Notes: generated by a model not told the origin, from the sequence alone. Counted from the stretch's first letter, positions 1 to 4,974 are shown. The stretch is 6,161 nt of DNA from an uncultured Clostridia bacterium (GCA_945910975.1 CAMDZY010000107.1:1-6161); one strand, 5' to 3'. Numbers and translations: made by a program.

Positions 1-649
1 ATTTCTGTGTCACCTCCGGCGAGTCGGTGCTGAGCATATAGACATGGTTGTGCTGCTCCAGCATCAAAACACCATGCCGGCCGGCAAACAGCAGCTTTCC
101 GTGACCACGGCGCAGCGGTTCGAGCATATCGATATGTAGCACTTCGTCCTGCTGCAAATAGGTAAATGCGGTCGCTTTGGCGTCGGGATCCAGCAATTCC
201 AAATAATCCGTCACCATATCCCGGTGCGGTTCCACAATGTCGAGCGTTTTTAGTTCTTCCGCCGTGAAAAACCGCAGCTCGGTTGCTTCTCGACTGATGC
301 ACATCATGGGTTCTTCGCTTAGGTGTAAGGCAAACAGCTTGACATACATCCGCCAAATGCTGCCGTCAGCATAGGCTGCAATGCGGGAATCCTCATAGAA
401 TTTCAGCGGCGTCAAATCCGACGGAAGAAGCCGCAACCTGGTTTCCTCGTACAACTCGCGTACCGCACTCCGGCGAAGCGTTTCGCCCCGCTTTGCACCA
501 CCGCCGGGCAGCCCCCAGCGCGCACAGTCCCATCGGCGCTCCATCAGCAGACGATTGTTGCAGATGACGAGAATATTCACGCCAAGATGTGCAGGTCTTG
601 TCGTCTTGGGCGCATTCGGATCGTTGACATAGTAGGTTACAATATTCAT
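1..649 (-). CDS. Nudix hydrolase with C-terminal extension (possible Nudix-GNAT fusion), 3' end outside window
   Basis: The frame opens at ATG 649, 10 nt after a GGAG at 660-663, and is open to position 1 without a stop, giving 216 visible residues. The N-terminus (MNIVTYYVNDPNAPKTTRPA) leads into a Nudix fold. The Nudix box runs from G50 to L72: G50, E56, then R64-E65-L66 and E68-E69, the residues that bind the metal and catalyse hydrolysis of nucleoside-diphosphate-linked substrates. The usual Gly after EEx is Arg (EETRL). The domain appears to end near residue 155. About 60 further residues (TYLQQDEVLHIDMLEPLRRG, then LLFAGRHGVLM and VYMLSTDSPE) resemble the start of a GNAT-like domain seen in gut Firmicutes; that is from memory and is not proven. 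No stop or ribosome site separates the parts. Substrate is unknown. Nudix call strong, fusion call moderate. Confidence 0.88.
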   Translation of the reverse strand, partial: MNIVTYYVNDPNAPKTTRPAHLGVNILVICNNRLLMERRWDCARWGLPGGGAKRGETLRRSAVRELYEETRLRLLPSDLTPLKFYEDSRIAAYADGSIWRMYVKLFALHLSEEPMMCISREATELRFFTAEELKTLDIVEPHRDMVTDYLELLDPDAKATAFTYLQQDEVLHIDMLEPLRRGHGKLLFAGRHGVLMLEQHNHVYMLSTDSPEVTQK

Positions 650-679
650 AAATTTCACACTCCGTCCCCATAGCATGAT

Positions 680-713
680 CCCCTGACGTTCCGGAACGGT
701 CGTACGTCAAGGG
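680..713 (-). promoter_or_regulatory. Hairpin in the 5' leader of the Nudix gene
   Basis: On the minus strand CCCTTGACGT (713-704) can pair with ACGTCAGGGG (689-680): ten consecutive pairs including one G-U, around a 14-nt loop. Flanking GAT/ATC can extend the stem past a two-base bulge. It lies between the predicted start of transcription (about 762) and the ribosome site at 660-663. No T-run follows, so it is not an intrinsic terminator. It could set mRNA stability or bind a regulator; the function is unknown. Confidence 0.5.
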
Positions 714-732
714 ATATCCATTTTGCAGTTGC

Positions 733-777
733 TATAGCATAATTGCAACGCAAGGTCGCTTTGCGGTTATTATAGCA
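733..777 (-). repeat. Short copy of the hairpin/promoter element found at 2484-2654
   Basis: On the minus strand, TGCTATAATA (777-768) is followed within a few bases by a 32-nt stretch (764-733) that ends in TTGCAATTATGCTATA. That stretch matches the joined ends of the plus-strand element, 2511-2527 plus 2637-2652, with one missing base and one substitution. The right part also forms a bulged hairpin with the neighbouring TTGCAGTTGC at 724-733. The match at an unrelated locus suggests a dispersed intergenic element carrying a promoter. Confidence 0.5.
769..777 (-). promoter_or_regulatory. Extended -10 promoter for the Nudix gene
   Basis: The minus strand reads TGC-TATAAT, a perfect extended -10 element. 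No good -35 is seen (TAGCAT at 17 bp is poor), which an extended -10 can tolerate. It implies a start near 762 and a leader of about 110 nt containing the hairpin at 680-713. It lies about 50 bp past the stop of the polymerase gene, where no convincing terminator is visible, so readthrough from the SOS operon is possible. Confidence 0.6.
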
Positions 778-828
778 CAAATCGGCAAAAAATGCTACTC
801 TGATTTTATACGGCGTGTAAAAACTGTG

Positions 829-2094
829 TTAAACCGGCTTTGTAACACCTGTCCGACGTTCTTTGGACAGTCCGCCTGCCATATGGTTCATTTCTCCGTC
901 CACGAATCTTGCACGGAGAATGGCATTTTCGCCGTACTTTTCCCGAATGGAATCGACCGTGGCATCCAAACGCGCCTTGCGTTCGTATTGCTCCGCGCTG
1001 ACGCTGCTGAGAAAATCATATTGGCGATATCGCTGGTCGGACAGCTGGGACACCTGCACGCCCAGTTGGCGCAGAGGGGTTCTTTTGTCCCATGCTTCGT
1101 CAAAAACACGGCAGGCGGCGTGATAAATCTCCTGCGTCACATCTGTGCTGCAAGCCATTTTTGACTGGTGGCTCCAATCCTCAAACTGGTCAGAGCGCAG
1201 ATTGACCGTAACACAGCTTCCGCTTTTTCCGTCCTGCCGCATCCGCATCGCCACCGTTTCACACAGTGAGAGCAAAATTTGGTGCGCCATTTCGCTGCTG
1301 GTGACATTCTGCGCTGTGGTAACGGAATTGCCGTAGCTCTTGTTGTCATCCGCTATGGGCTTCATGGCTGCGGATGCCCTGCCATTGGCCGCATTCCACA
1401 ACGCCAAACCGGGTTTATGCAGCTTGCGCCGAATCAGTGCCGGGTCGGACTTTGCCAAATCGCCGATCGTGTAAATGCCGAGCATATGCAGCTTTTTTTC
1501 AGTCGCCGCGCCCACTGCAAACAAATCCCGCACCGGTAGCGGCCACATTTTGTCCGGAATTTCCGACGGGAACAGTGTATGCACCCGGTTGGGCTTTTCA
1601 AAATCCCCCGCCAGCTTAGCCAGCAGCTTGTTGGAGGAAACACCGATATTGACCGTGAAGCCGAATTTGTCATAAATCCGCTGGCGGAGCATCTGCGCAG
1701 CGGCAACCGGAGAGCCGTACAAGCTGCCGGTACCGGTCATATCTACCCACGCTTCGTCAATGGAGTACTGCTCCACCACCGGCGATACCGTACGCAAAAG
1801 CGCAATAAAATGGCGGGAAGCCTCCGTATATAATGCATAGTCCGGCGGCGCGACAATCAGTCCCGGACATTTTTGCTGTGCCTGGAACAGCGGCTCCCCT
1901 GTTTGGATGCCATACTTCTTGGCAGGGATGCTCTTGGCCAAGATAACGCCGTGCCGCGAGGCGCGTTCGCCTGCAATCACAGACGGAACCGTGCGCAGAT
2001 CCAGCGACTGGCCAAGCACGTTGACCCGATACGCTGCCGTCCACGACAAAAAGGCGCTGTTCACATCGATATGAAAAATCACGCGTTGTGCCAT
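829..2094 (-). CDS. dinB: Y-family (DinB/UmuC-type) translesion DNA polymerase
   Basis: The product has 421 residues, normal for the family, and should copy past damaged template bases with low fidelity. The palm begins FHIDVNSAFLSW: D10 is the first catalytic acid and F15 aligns with the DinB steric gate. SIDEAW (111-116) supplies D113 and E114. Ser-rich NIGVSSNKLLAKLAG follows, then a helix-hairpin-helix-like thumb and a little finger ending QLGVQVSQLS. QYDFL (358-362) fits the QxSLF/QxDLF sliding-clamp motif. The ATG at 2094 is chosen because it starts right at the palm, lies one base after the stop of the upstream gene, and follows GGGAG (2105-2109); a longer frame to 2169 only adds sequence overlapping that gene. 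LexA control is expected through the shared promoter. The symbol is family level: DVNS instead of DMDxF makes it closer to the Gram-positive UvrX/UmuC-like branch than to E. coli Pol IV. Confidence 0.93.
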   Translation of the reverse strand: MAQRVIFHIDVNSAFLSWTAAYRVNVLGQSLDLRTVPSVIAGERASRHGVILAKSIPAKKYGIQTGEPLFQAQQKCPGLIVAPPDYALYTEASRHFIALLRTVSPVVEQYSIDEAWVDMTGTGSLYGSPVAAAQMLRQRIYDKFGFTVNIGVSSNKLLAKLAGDFEKPNRVHTLFPSEIPDKMWPLPVRDLFAVGAATEKKLHMLGIYTIGDLAKSDPALIRRKLHKPGLALWNAANGRASAAMKPIADDNKSYGNSVTTAQNVTSSEMAHQILLSLCETVAMRMRQDGKSGSCVTVNLRSDQFEDWSHQSKMACSTDVTQEIYHAACRVFDEAWDKRTPLRQLGVQVSQLSDQRYRQYDFLSSVSAEQYERKARLDATVDSIREKYGENAILRARFVDGEMNHMAGGLSKERRTGVTKPV

Positions 2095-2095
2095 C

Positions 2096-2365
2096 TCAAT
2101 AAATCTCCCGGAATAAAATCCACTTGTGCGTGCGCACCGTATAGCGCAGCTCAAACATTTTCTCCACACCGTCCATCACGCCGCGGCATACAAACTGAAA
2201 GGCTTCGATCCCAACATAGCATATCTCCTTGTCACAGAGGATTTCCGTAATCAAAACCGTCTGCAAACGATGCTCCGAATCTTCAAAGCGGAACCGTAAG
2301 GGGCTTAGCTGCCCATCCGTGCTGCACACGCAAATCATTTCTACCTGCAAATTCAAGGCATCCAC
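2096..2365 (-). CDS. Small conserved-looking protein of unknown function, first gene of the SOS operon
   Basis: This 89-residue protein starts at GTG 2365, nine bases after AAAGGAG (2375-2381). The stop TGA (2098-2096) is one base from the polymerase ATG, so the two are translationally coupled. No signal peptide or membrane segment is seen. The sequence reads as alternating beta strands: VEMICV, PLRFRFED, QTVLITEIL, CYVGIEAFQFVC, KMFELRYTV and a final HKWILFREIY. Cysteines 12, 44, 49 and 60 do not form an obvious metal motif. In other bacteria small partners sit beside Y polymerases (YolD-like proteins in Bacillus, DUF6504 near polymerases in Actinobacteria); the strand pattern and Trp near the end recall the latter loosely, but I cannot assign it. 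Placement suggests an accessory or regulator of translesion synthesis. That it is a gene is well supported; its function is not known. Confidence 0.8.
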   Translation of the reverse strand: MDALNLQVEMICVCSTDGQLSPLRFRFEDSEHRLQTVLITEILCDKEICYVGIEAFQFVCRGVMDGVEKMFELRYTVRTHKWILFREIY

Positions 2366-2384
2366 TGTGCGTCGCTCCTTTCTT

Positions 2385-2396
2385 GAACGTTTGTTC
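2385..2396 (-). promoter_or_regulatory. LexA (SOS) operator
   Basis: The minus strand reads GAAC-AAAC-GTTC, an exact match to the Gram-positive LexA/DinR box GAAC-RNRY-GTTC. It begins one base downstream of the -10 hexamer and covers the expected transcription start (about 2391), an ideal place to block RNA polymerase. Control of a Y-family polymerase operon fits the known SOS regulon. Confidence 0.9.
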
Positions 2397-2397
2397 T

Positions 2398-2426
2398 ATT
2401 ATATCATAGAAAAAGAAAAATAGCAA
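2398..2426 (-). promoter_or_regulatory. Promoter of the SOS polymerase operon
   Basis: On the minus strand TTGCTA (2426-2421) is separated by 17 bp, including two T5 runs, from TATAAT (2403-2398), which is itself preceded by TGA as an extended -10. This is a strong sigma-A type promoter and its start falls in the LexA box. Confidence 0.85.
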
Positions 2427-2466
2427 CCCCTTCATGCCGGTGAAATATGGTTTTCCTTATTCAGCG

Positions 2467-2494
2467 TTGCTTTTTTCGTGTTGTATGCTATAAT
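2467..2494 (+). promoter_or_regulatory. Upstream promoter P1 before the hairpin array
   Basis: TTGCTT (2467-2472), a 16-bp spacer and TGC-TATAAT (2486-2494) give a good plus-strand promoter with a start near 2501. The transcript would begin just before the hairpin array and, if it reads through, would reach the HAD gene. It is divergent from the SOS promoter, about 40 bp away. Confidence 0.65.
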
Positions 2495-2581
2495 AGTCAC
2501 AAACAGGTGCGCAAAGCGCACCTTGCGCCATCGGCGCAATTTTTGTGGAGCAAAAAGGTTTGTGCTATTACAGCAATAATT

Positions 2582-2603
2582 AAAAATCAGCAAGCTGATT
2601 TTT
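2582..2603 (+). terminator. Possible intrinsic terminator inside the hairpin array
   Basis: AAAAATCAGC and GCTGATTTTT are perfect arms around AA, so the RNA would form a stem ending in a U-run; the A-run on the other arm makes it usable in both directions. A transcript from P1 ending here would be about 100 nt. The stem has few G-C pairs, so strength is uncertain. Confidence 0.35.
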
Positions 2604-2645
2604 GTGCGGCTTATGCCGCACACGCAGCGCCTTGCGCTGCAATTA

Positions 2646-2654
2646 TGCTATAAT
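2646..2654 (+). promoter_or_regulatory. Extended -10 promoter P2 for the HAD gene
   Basis: TGC-TATAAT gives an expected start near 2661 and a leader of about 30 nt to the HAD start codon. The -35 region lies in the last hairpin of the array and has no good match, so this is an extended -10 type promoter. The same 12-base box as at P1 is used. Confidence 0.6.
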
Positions 2655-2691
2655 ATAGATGGTAGCAATTTTTGTATTGAAGGAGCGTACT

Positions 2692-3348
2692 ATGCTGCGA
2701 TATGCCTGTTTGGTGCTGGATCACGATGACACGGTGGTGCGAAGTGAAGCCACCGTCAATTACCCGGCATTTTTAGAAGTTCTTGCAACCTTGCGTCCCG
2801 GAAAAACGTTGACGCAGGAGGAGTTTACCCGCTGGTGCTCCGGGCGTGGGTATACTGCAATGTGTACGGAGCATTTTGGCTTTTCTTCGGAGGAAATGGA
2901 GCTGCAATATCAGCAGTGGAAGGCCTACGTCATGACGCATATTCCGCCGTGTTTTGACGGCTTCCCTGCCCTTTTGCGCCGCTATCGCCAAGCGGGCGGA
3001 ATTATTTGCGTTTCTTCTCACTCGGCTGTGGAGAACATCACACGCGATTATCAACAGCATTTTCAAATGCTGCCCGATCAAATCTATAGCTGGGATTTGC
3101 CGGCAGAACAGCGAAAACCGGCTCCCTTTGCCCTGTTGGACATCATGCAGCGCTATCAGCTTGGCAAAGAGGATTTGTTGATGGTGGATGATTTGCAGAC
3201 CGGCTATCAAATGGCGCACGCCTGCGGCGTCGATTTTGCCTGTGCCGCTTGGGAGCCGCGACCGGCCGACATTGCAGACTTTTTGCGGCAGTACAGTACC
3301 TATTATTTGACCCAGGTCGCGCAGCTTGAATCCGTACTGTTCCGATAA
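2692..3348 (+). CDS. HAD-superfamily phosphatase (subfamily IA-like)
   Basis: The 218-residue product is probably a soluble phosphate-monoester hydrolase of the phosphoglycolate phosphatase/beta-phosphoglucomutase type; the substrate cannot be read from sequence. All four HAD motifs are present: I, LDHDDTVVRSE with nucleophile D10 and acid/base D12; II, ICVSSHS with S108; III, QRKPAP with K142; IV, LLMVDDLQTG with D166 and D167. Motif I reads DHDDT rather than the common DxDGT. Residues about 16-85 would be the small helical cap. The ATG at 2692 is chosen because AAGGAG lies at 2680-2685 with six bases between; the in-frame ATG at 2659 overlaps the expected transcription start and would add 11 unsupported residues. 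It is a single-gene unit ending at a hairpin shared with the convergent acetyltransferase. Confidence 0.9.
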   Translation: MLRYACLVLDHDDTVVRSEATVNYPAFLEVLATLRPGKTLTQEEFTRWCSGRGYTAMCTEHFGFSSEEMELQYQQWKAYVMTHIPPCFDGFPALLRRYRQAGGIICVSSHSAVENITRDYQQHFQMLPDQIYSWDLPAEQRKPAPFALLDIMQRYQLGKEDLLMVDDLQTGYQMAHACGVDFACAAWEPRPADIADFLRQYSTYYLTQVAQLESVLFR

Positions 3349-3357
3349 GTGCGCAAA

Positions 3358-3399
3358 AGCGCTTCATGCACACAGGCGCGCTGTGGTGCATGAAGCGCT
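3358..3399. terminator. Bidirectional hairpin between convergent genes
   Basis: AGCGCTTCATGCAC (3358-3371) and its exact complement (3386-3399) form a 14-bp stem. An inner ACAG/CTGT adds four pairs around GCGCG, with one bulged G. It fills the 54-bp gap between the HAD stop and the acetyltransferase stop. T-runs after the stem are weak on both sides (TTTT on the minus strand), so it may mainly block readthrough or protect 3' ends. GTGCGCAAAAGCGC at 3349-3362 resembles the first hairpin of the array at 2505. Confidence 0.7.
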
Positions 3400-3402
3400 A
3401 TC

Positions 3403-3804
3403 TTACACTTTCATAAATCCGCAACAGCCAAATTCTGTCATCTGGCGGAATCCTACGGATTCATAGAACGCAATGGACTGCGGGGTTGCATCGGTGGCCA
3501 ATTCGATTTGTCGCACATCATCGTAGCGTTCGAGCAGTGCTTGCATCAAGGCCGAGCCAACGCCGCATCTTTGATGTTCCGGCAAAACGAGAATGTCCTG
3601 AACCAACACAACAGTGTGGCCATCGCCAACGGCGCGCAGTATGCCAATCAATTGGTCGCCTTCGTATGCTGCCAGTGTCAGCAAGGAATTCTCAAAGCCC
3701 CGGCGCAATGCTTCCGGCTGCGCAGTATAGGCGCTCCAGCCCACGCTGGCGTATAAATGCAGGACTTCCGCTTCTTGATATGTCCGATATTCTCTGATTT
3801 CCAT
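3403..3804 (-). CDS. GNAT-family N-acetyltransferase
   Basis: The product of 133 residues is a single GNAT domain that should move an acetyl group from acetyl-CoA to an amine; the acceptor is unknown. The strand VVLVQDILVLPEHQ is followed by the acetyl-CoA pyrophosphate loop QRCGVGSAL (Q78, G81, G83) and the late motif SIAFYESVGFRQM (110-122). The ATG at 3804 follows GGAGG (3812-3816) with seven bases between. The start lies 13 bp after the stop of the AlkD-like gene, so both are almost certainly one operon. It ends at the hairpin at 3358-3399. The short length and lack of extra domains fit small-molecule acetyltransferases. Confidence 0.9.
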   Translation of the reverse strand: MEIREYRTYQEAEVLHLYASVGWSAYTAQPEALRRGFENSLLTLAAYEGDQLIGILRAVGDGHTVVLVQDILVLPEHQRCGVGSALMQALLERYDDVRQIELATDATPQSIAFYESVGFRQMTEFGCCGFMKV

Positions 3805-3817
3805 ATGGTAACCTCCA

Positions 3818-4507
3818 TTAGTTTTGGCTTCTTTTCAGGGTGCGCAAATATGCCTTTTTTTCATTGTCGATCCGGTAGCTTTCGATTGCTTTTTGGATGG
3901 TTTTATTGTACGTCCACGCAGACAGACGATGCTGCGTCAAATACGGTAGCGCAGCATCATACTGCTTCGCCAGAGCAGTCGCAAAATACCAGGCAATCAT
4001 CATGTTTACATAATATTCTTCAGACTGCACACCGGCCACCATATCCAGACACTTGGGGTCAAAGGCATCGTCTAAATAGAACCGCATCAGTAGACCGATG
4101 GCAAAGCGCACCGTATAACAATGCTCCGCATTCAACCATTTTTCGATTGGCTCCCATAACTGCGACAAGTGCTTGCCCAGAACCTTGGGGCACAGCAGAT
4201 CGCAGGTCGCCCAGTTGTCAACATACGGCAAAAAACGCTCTAACTCGACGATCACTTGCGCATAATCCTTGCACGGCTCCAATAAAAGGGCGTGCAAATT
4301 GTTTTCTTCATAATAAAAATGCGGCAATTGCTGCAAAAACGCAGTCGCCTGTGGTGTATTGGCCATGGCTTTTGCCAGCTTGCGCAACGCCGGCATTCGT
4401 ACGCCAATCACACGAGCCGGCTCCACCGTTGGCATCAGGCGACTATGAAAGTCGCGATATGACAAGTCCTGCAATGCAAACAGCTGCGTGCAGACATCTG
4501 TTTCCAT
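3818..4507 (-). CDS. DNA alkylation repair protein (AlkD-like, HEAT-repeat glycosylase)
   Basis: The 229-residue product matches the length of AlkD-type glycosylases, which remove bulky or cationic alkyl purines such as 3- or 7-methyl adducts and start base excision. Helical repeats are evident throughout. Family segments visible are RVIGVRMPALRKLAK (32-46), YYEENNLHALLL (65-76), FLPYVDNWATCDLL (92-105), YTVRFAIGLLMRFYLDD (131-147), YYVNMMIAWYFATALA (165-180) and WTYNKTIQKAIESYRI (198-213). W99, D103 and W173 have nearly the spacing of the B. cereus AlkD residues W109, D113 and W187, so activity is plausible. The ATG at 4507 follows AGGTG. A longer frame from GTG 4540 runs through the -10 hexamer and is rejected. 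It leads an operon with the acetyltransferase. No LexA box was seen. Confidence 0.9.
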   Translation of the reverse strand: METDVCTQLFALQDLSYRDFHSRLMPTVEPARVIGVRMPALRKLAKAMANTPQATAFLQQLPHFYYEENNLHALLLEPCKDYAQVIVELERFLPYVDNWATCDLLCPKVLGKHLSQLWEPIEKWLNAEHCYTVRFAIGLLMRFYLDDAFDPKCLDMVAGVQSEEYYVNMMIAWYFATALAKQYDAALPYLTQHRLSAWTYNKTIQKAIESYRIDNEKKAYLRTLKRSQN

Positions 4508-4530
4508 GAATTTCACCTGCCTTTTGAACC

Positions 4531-4559
4531 AGTATACCACAGGGAGTATTGAATTACAA
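4531..4559 (-). promoter_or_regulatory. Promoter of the alkylation-repair/acetyltransferase operon
   Basis: On the minus strand TTGTAA (4559-4554), a 17-bp spacer and TGG-TATACT (4539-4531) form a good promoter with an extended -10. The start would be near 4524, leaving a short leader before ATG 4507. Confidence 0.75.
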
Positions 4560-4625
4560 GCAAATTCTATTTGTGTTTGGAACGCATCTTTCGCATCGGT
4601 TGGTACATCGAAAATATAGATTTAA

Positions 4626-4663
4626 CCGCAAATTGCAGTATATGCTCATACTGCAATTTGCGG
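4626..4663. repeat. Perfect 16+6+16 inverted repeat, likely operator of the adjacent regulator
   Basis: CCGCAAATTGCAGTAT (4626-4641) is followed by ATGCTC and the exact complement (4648-4663). Each arm itself holds the palindromic GCAA-A-TTGC, so a dimer could contact each arm. The repeat ends three bases before the extended -10 of the small HTH gene and covers its -35 region, the classic place for autorepression. As a transcript it would form a hairpin, but it lies upstream of the expected start. It is also 67 bp from the -35 of the divergent repair operon. Confidence 0.7.
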
Positions 4664-4665
4664 TC

Positions 4666-4674
4666 TGCTATACT
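4666..4674 (+). promoter_or_regulatory. Extended -10 promoter of the HTH regulator
   Basis: TGC-TATACT lies just after the inverted repeat. A -35 is not clear (TCATAC at 17 bp is poor and sits inside the right arm). The start would be near 4681, giving a very short leader with the ribosome site at 4685-4689. Confidence 0.55.
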
Positions 4675-4697
4675 TGCGGCAAAAGGGGGAATATGCG

Positions 4698-4910
4698 TTG
4701 TATCAAAGAATTCGTGACTTACGGGAAGACCATGACTTGAAGCAAAAACAGCTGGCGGAATATCTACACTGTTCCCAACAGGTTTACAGCAACTATGAAC
4801 TCGGTCAACGCGATATCCCCACACAAGTGCTGATCAAGCTGTCCAAGCTCTATACCGTATCCGTTGACTATCTTTTGGGTCTGACCAACAATCCCGCGCG
4901 CCTTGGATAA
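4698..4910 (+). CDS. Small Cro/C1-type (XRE) helix-turn-helix regulator
   Basis: The product has 70 residues and is a single DNA-binding domain. The start is taken as TTG 4698, eight bases after GGGGG (4685-4689), giving MYQRIRDLREDHDLKQKQLA, the usual N-terminus of this family; the longer frame from TTG 4674 overlaps the -10 hexamer. The HTH spans about residues 15-38: KQKQLAEYLHCSQQVYSNYE, followed by LGQRDIPTQVLIKLSKLY and a closing helix VDYLLGLTNN. There is no effector or dimerisation domain beyond this. It faces the inverted repeat at 4626-4663 and probably represses itself; it is divergent from the alkylation-repair operon and might affect it too. An out-of-frame ATG at 4693 sits between the ribosome site and the TTG. 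Small XRE proteins like this are common as stand-alone chromosomal regulators as well as in mobile elements, and no mobile genes are seen here. Confidence 0.87.
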   Translation: MYQRIRDLREDHDLKQKQLAEYLHCSQQVYSNYELGQRDIPTQVLIKLSKLYTVSVDYLLGLTNNPARLG

Positions 4911-4944
4911 CATTCGGCCTGTCGAAAAACTTCGTTTTATAACA

Positions 4945-4968
4945 GAGTTCTTCCTCGCAGAAGAACTC
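4945..4968. repeat. Inverted repeat after the HTH gene
   Basis: GAGTTCTTC and GAAGAACTC are perfect 9-bp arms around CTCGCA, between the HTH stop and the convergent tRNA gene. No T-run follows on either strand. A smaller CGAA-AAAC-TTCG hairpin (4923-4934) just upstream is followed by TTTTAT and may help end the HTH transcript. A termination or processing role is likely but unproven. Confidence 0.45.
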
Positions 4969-4974
4969 GGGGAT

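Larger units (their letters stand above)
2484..2654 (+). repeat. Tandem hairpin array bounded by two TATGCTATAATA boxes
   Basis: The boxes lie at 2484-2495 and 2645-2656. Nearly all of 2505-2640 is made of adjacent short inverted repeats: 2505-2512/2516-2523 (8 bp), 2523-2529/2533-2539 (7 bp), 2540-2545/2551-2556 (6 bp, A/T), 2563-2566/2572-2575 (4 bp), 2582-2591/2594-2603 (10 bp), 2603-2610/2615-2622 (8 bp) and 2624-2630/2634-2640 (7 bp). CCTTGCG occurs twice, at 2521-2527 and 2630-2636. Short open frames cross it on both strands, but they have no ribosome sites and look like products of the palindromes. A related short copy is at 733-777. Either a 5' leader or small RNA, or a dispersed repeat, is possible. 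Confidence 0.7.

Noticed and set aside
393..710. Minus-strand 105-codon frame overlapping the Nudix gene
   Set aside because: It is in a different frame from the intact Nudix motif, starts with TTG inside the leader hairpin, and has no domain.
2095..2169. N-terminal extension of the polymerase from ATG 2169
   Set aside because: It overlaps the small SOS gene in another frame. The internal ATG at 2094 has a ribosome site and begins exactly at the conserved palm.
826..2250. Several plus-strand open frames opposite the polymerase operon
   Set aside because: They are antisense shadows of the polymerase and the small SOS gene, with no ribosome sites or domain motifs.
2505..2640. CRISPR array interpretation of the repeated hairpins
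   Set aside because: The units differ in sequence and spacing; there is no constant repeat with unique spacers and no cas gene.
2432..2653. Short open frames on both strands across the hairpin array
   Set aside because: They have no ribosome sites and arise because palindromic repeats lack stops; the DNA pattern explains them.
2773..3219. 148-codon minus-strand frame opposite the HAD gene
   Set aside because: It is the antisense of a gene with all four HAD motifs and has no ribosome site.
3757..4509. Plus-strand open frame of 250 codons
   Set aside because: It lies opposite the well-supported AlkD-like and acetyltransferase genes, has no ribosome site, and reads as low-complexity protein without a recognisable domain.
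4508..4540. GTG start for the AlkD-like protein
   Set aside because: The GTG overlaps the -10 element, upstream of the predicted transcription start; ATG 4507 has a ribosome site.
4549..4740. 63-codon plus-strand frame before the HTH gene
   Set aside because: It runs through the inverted repeat and the promoter and has no ribosome site at its start; the overlapping HTH frame has clear homology features.
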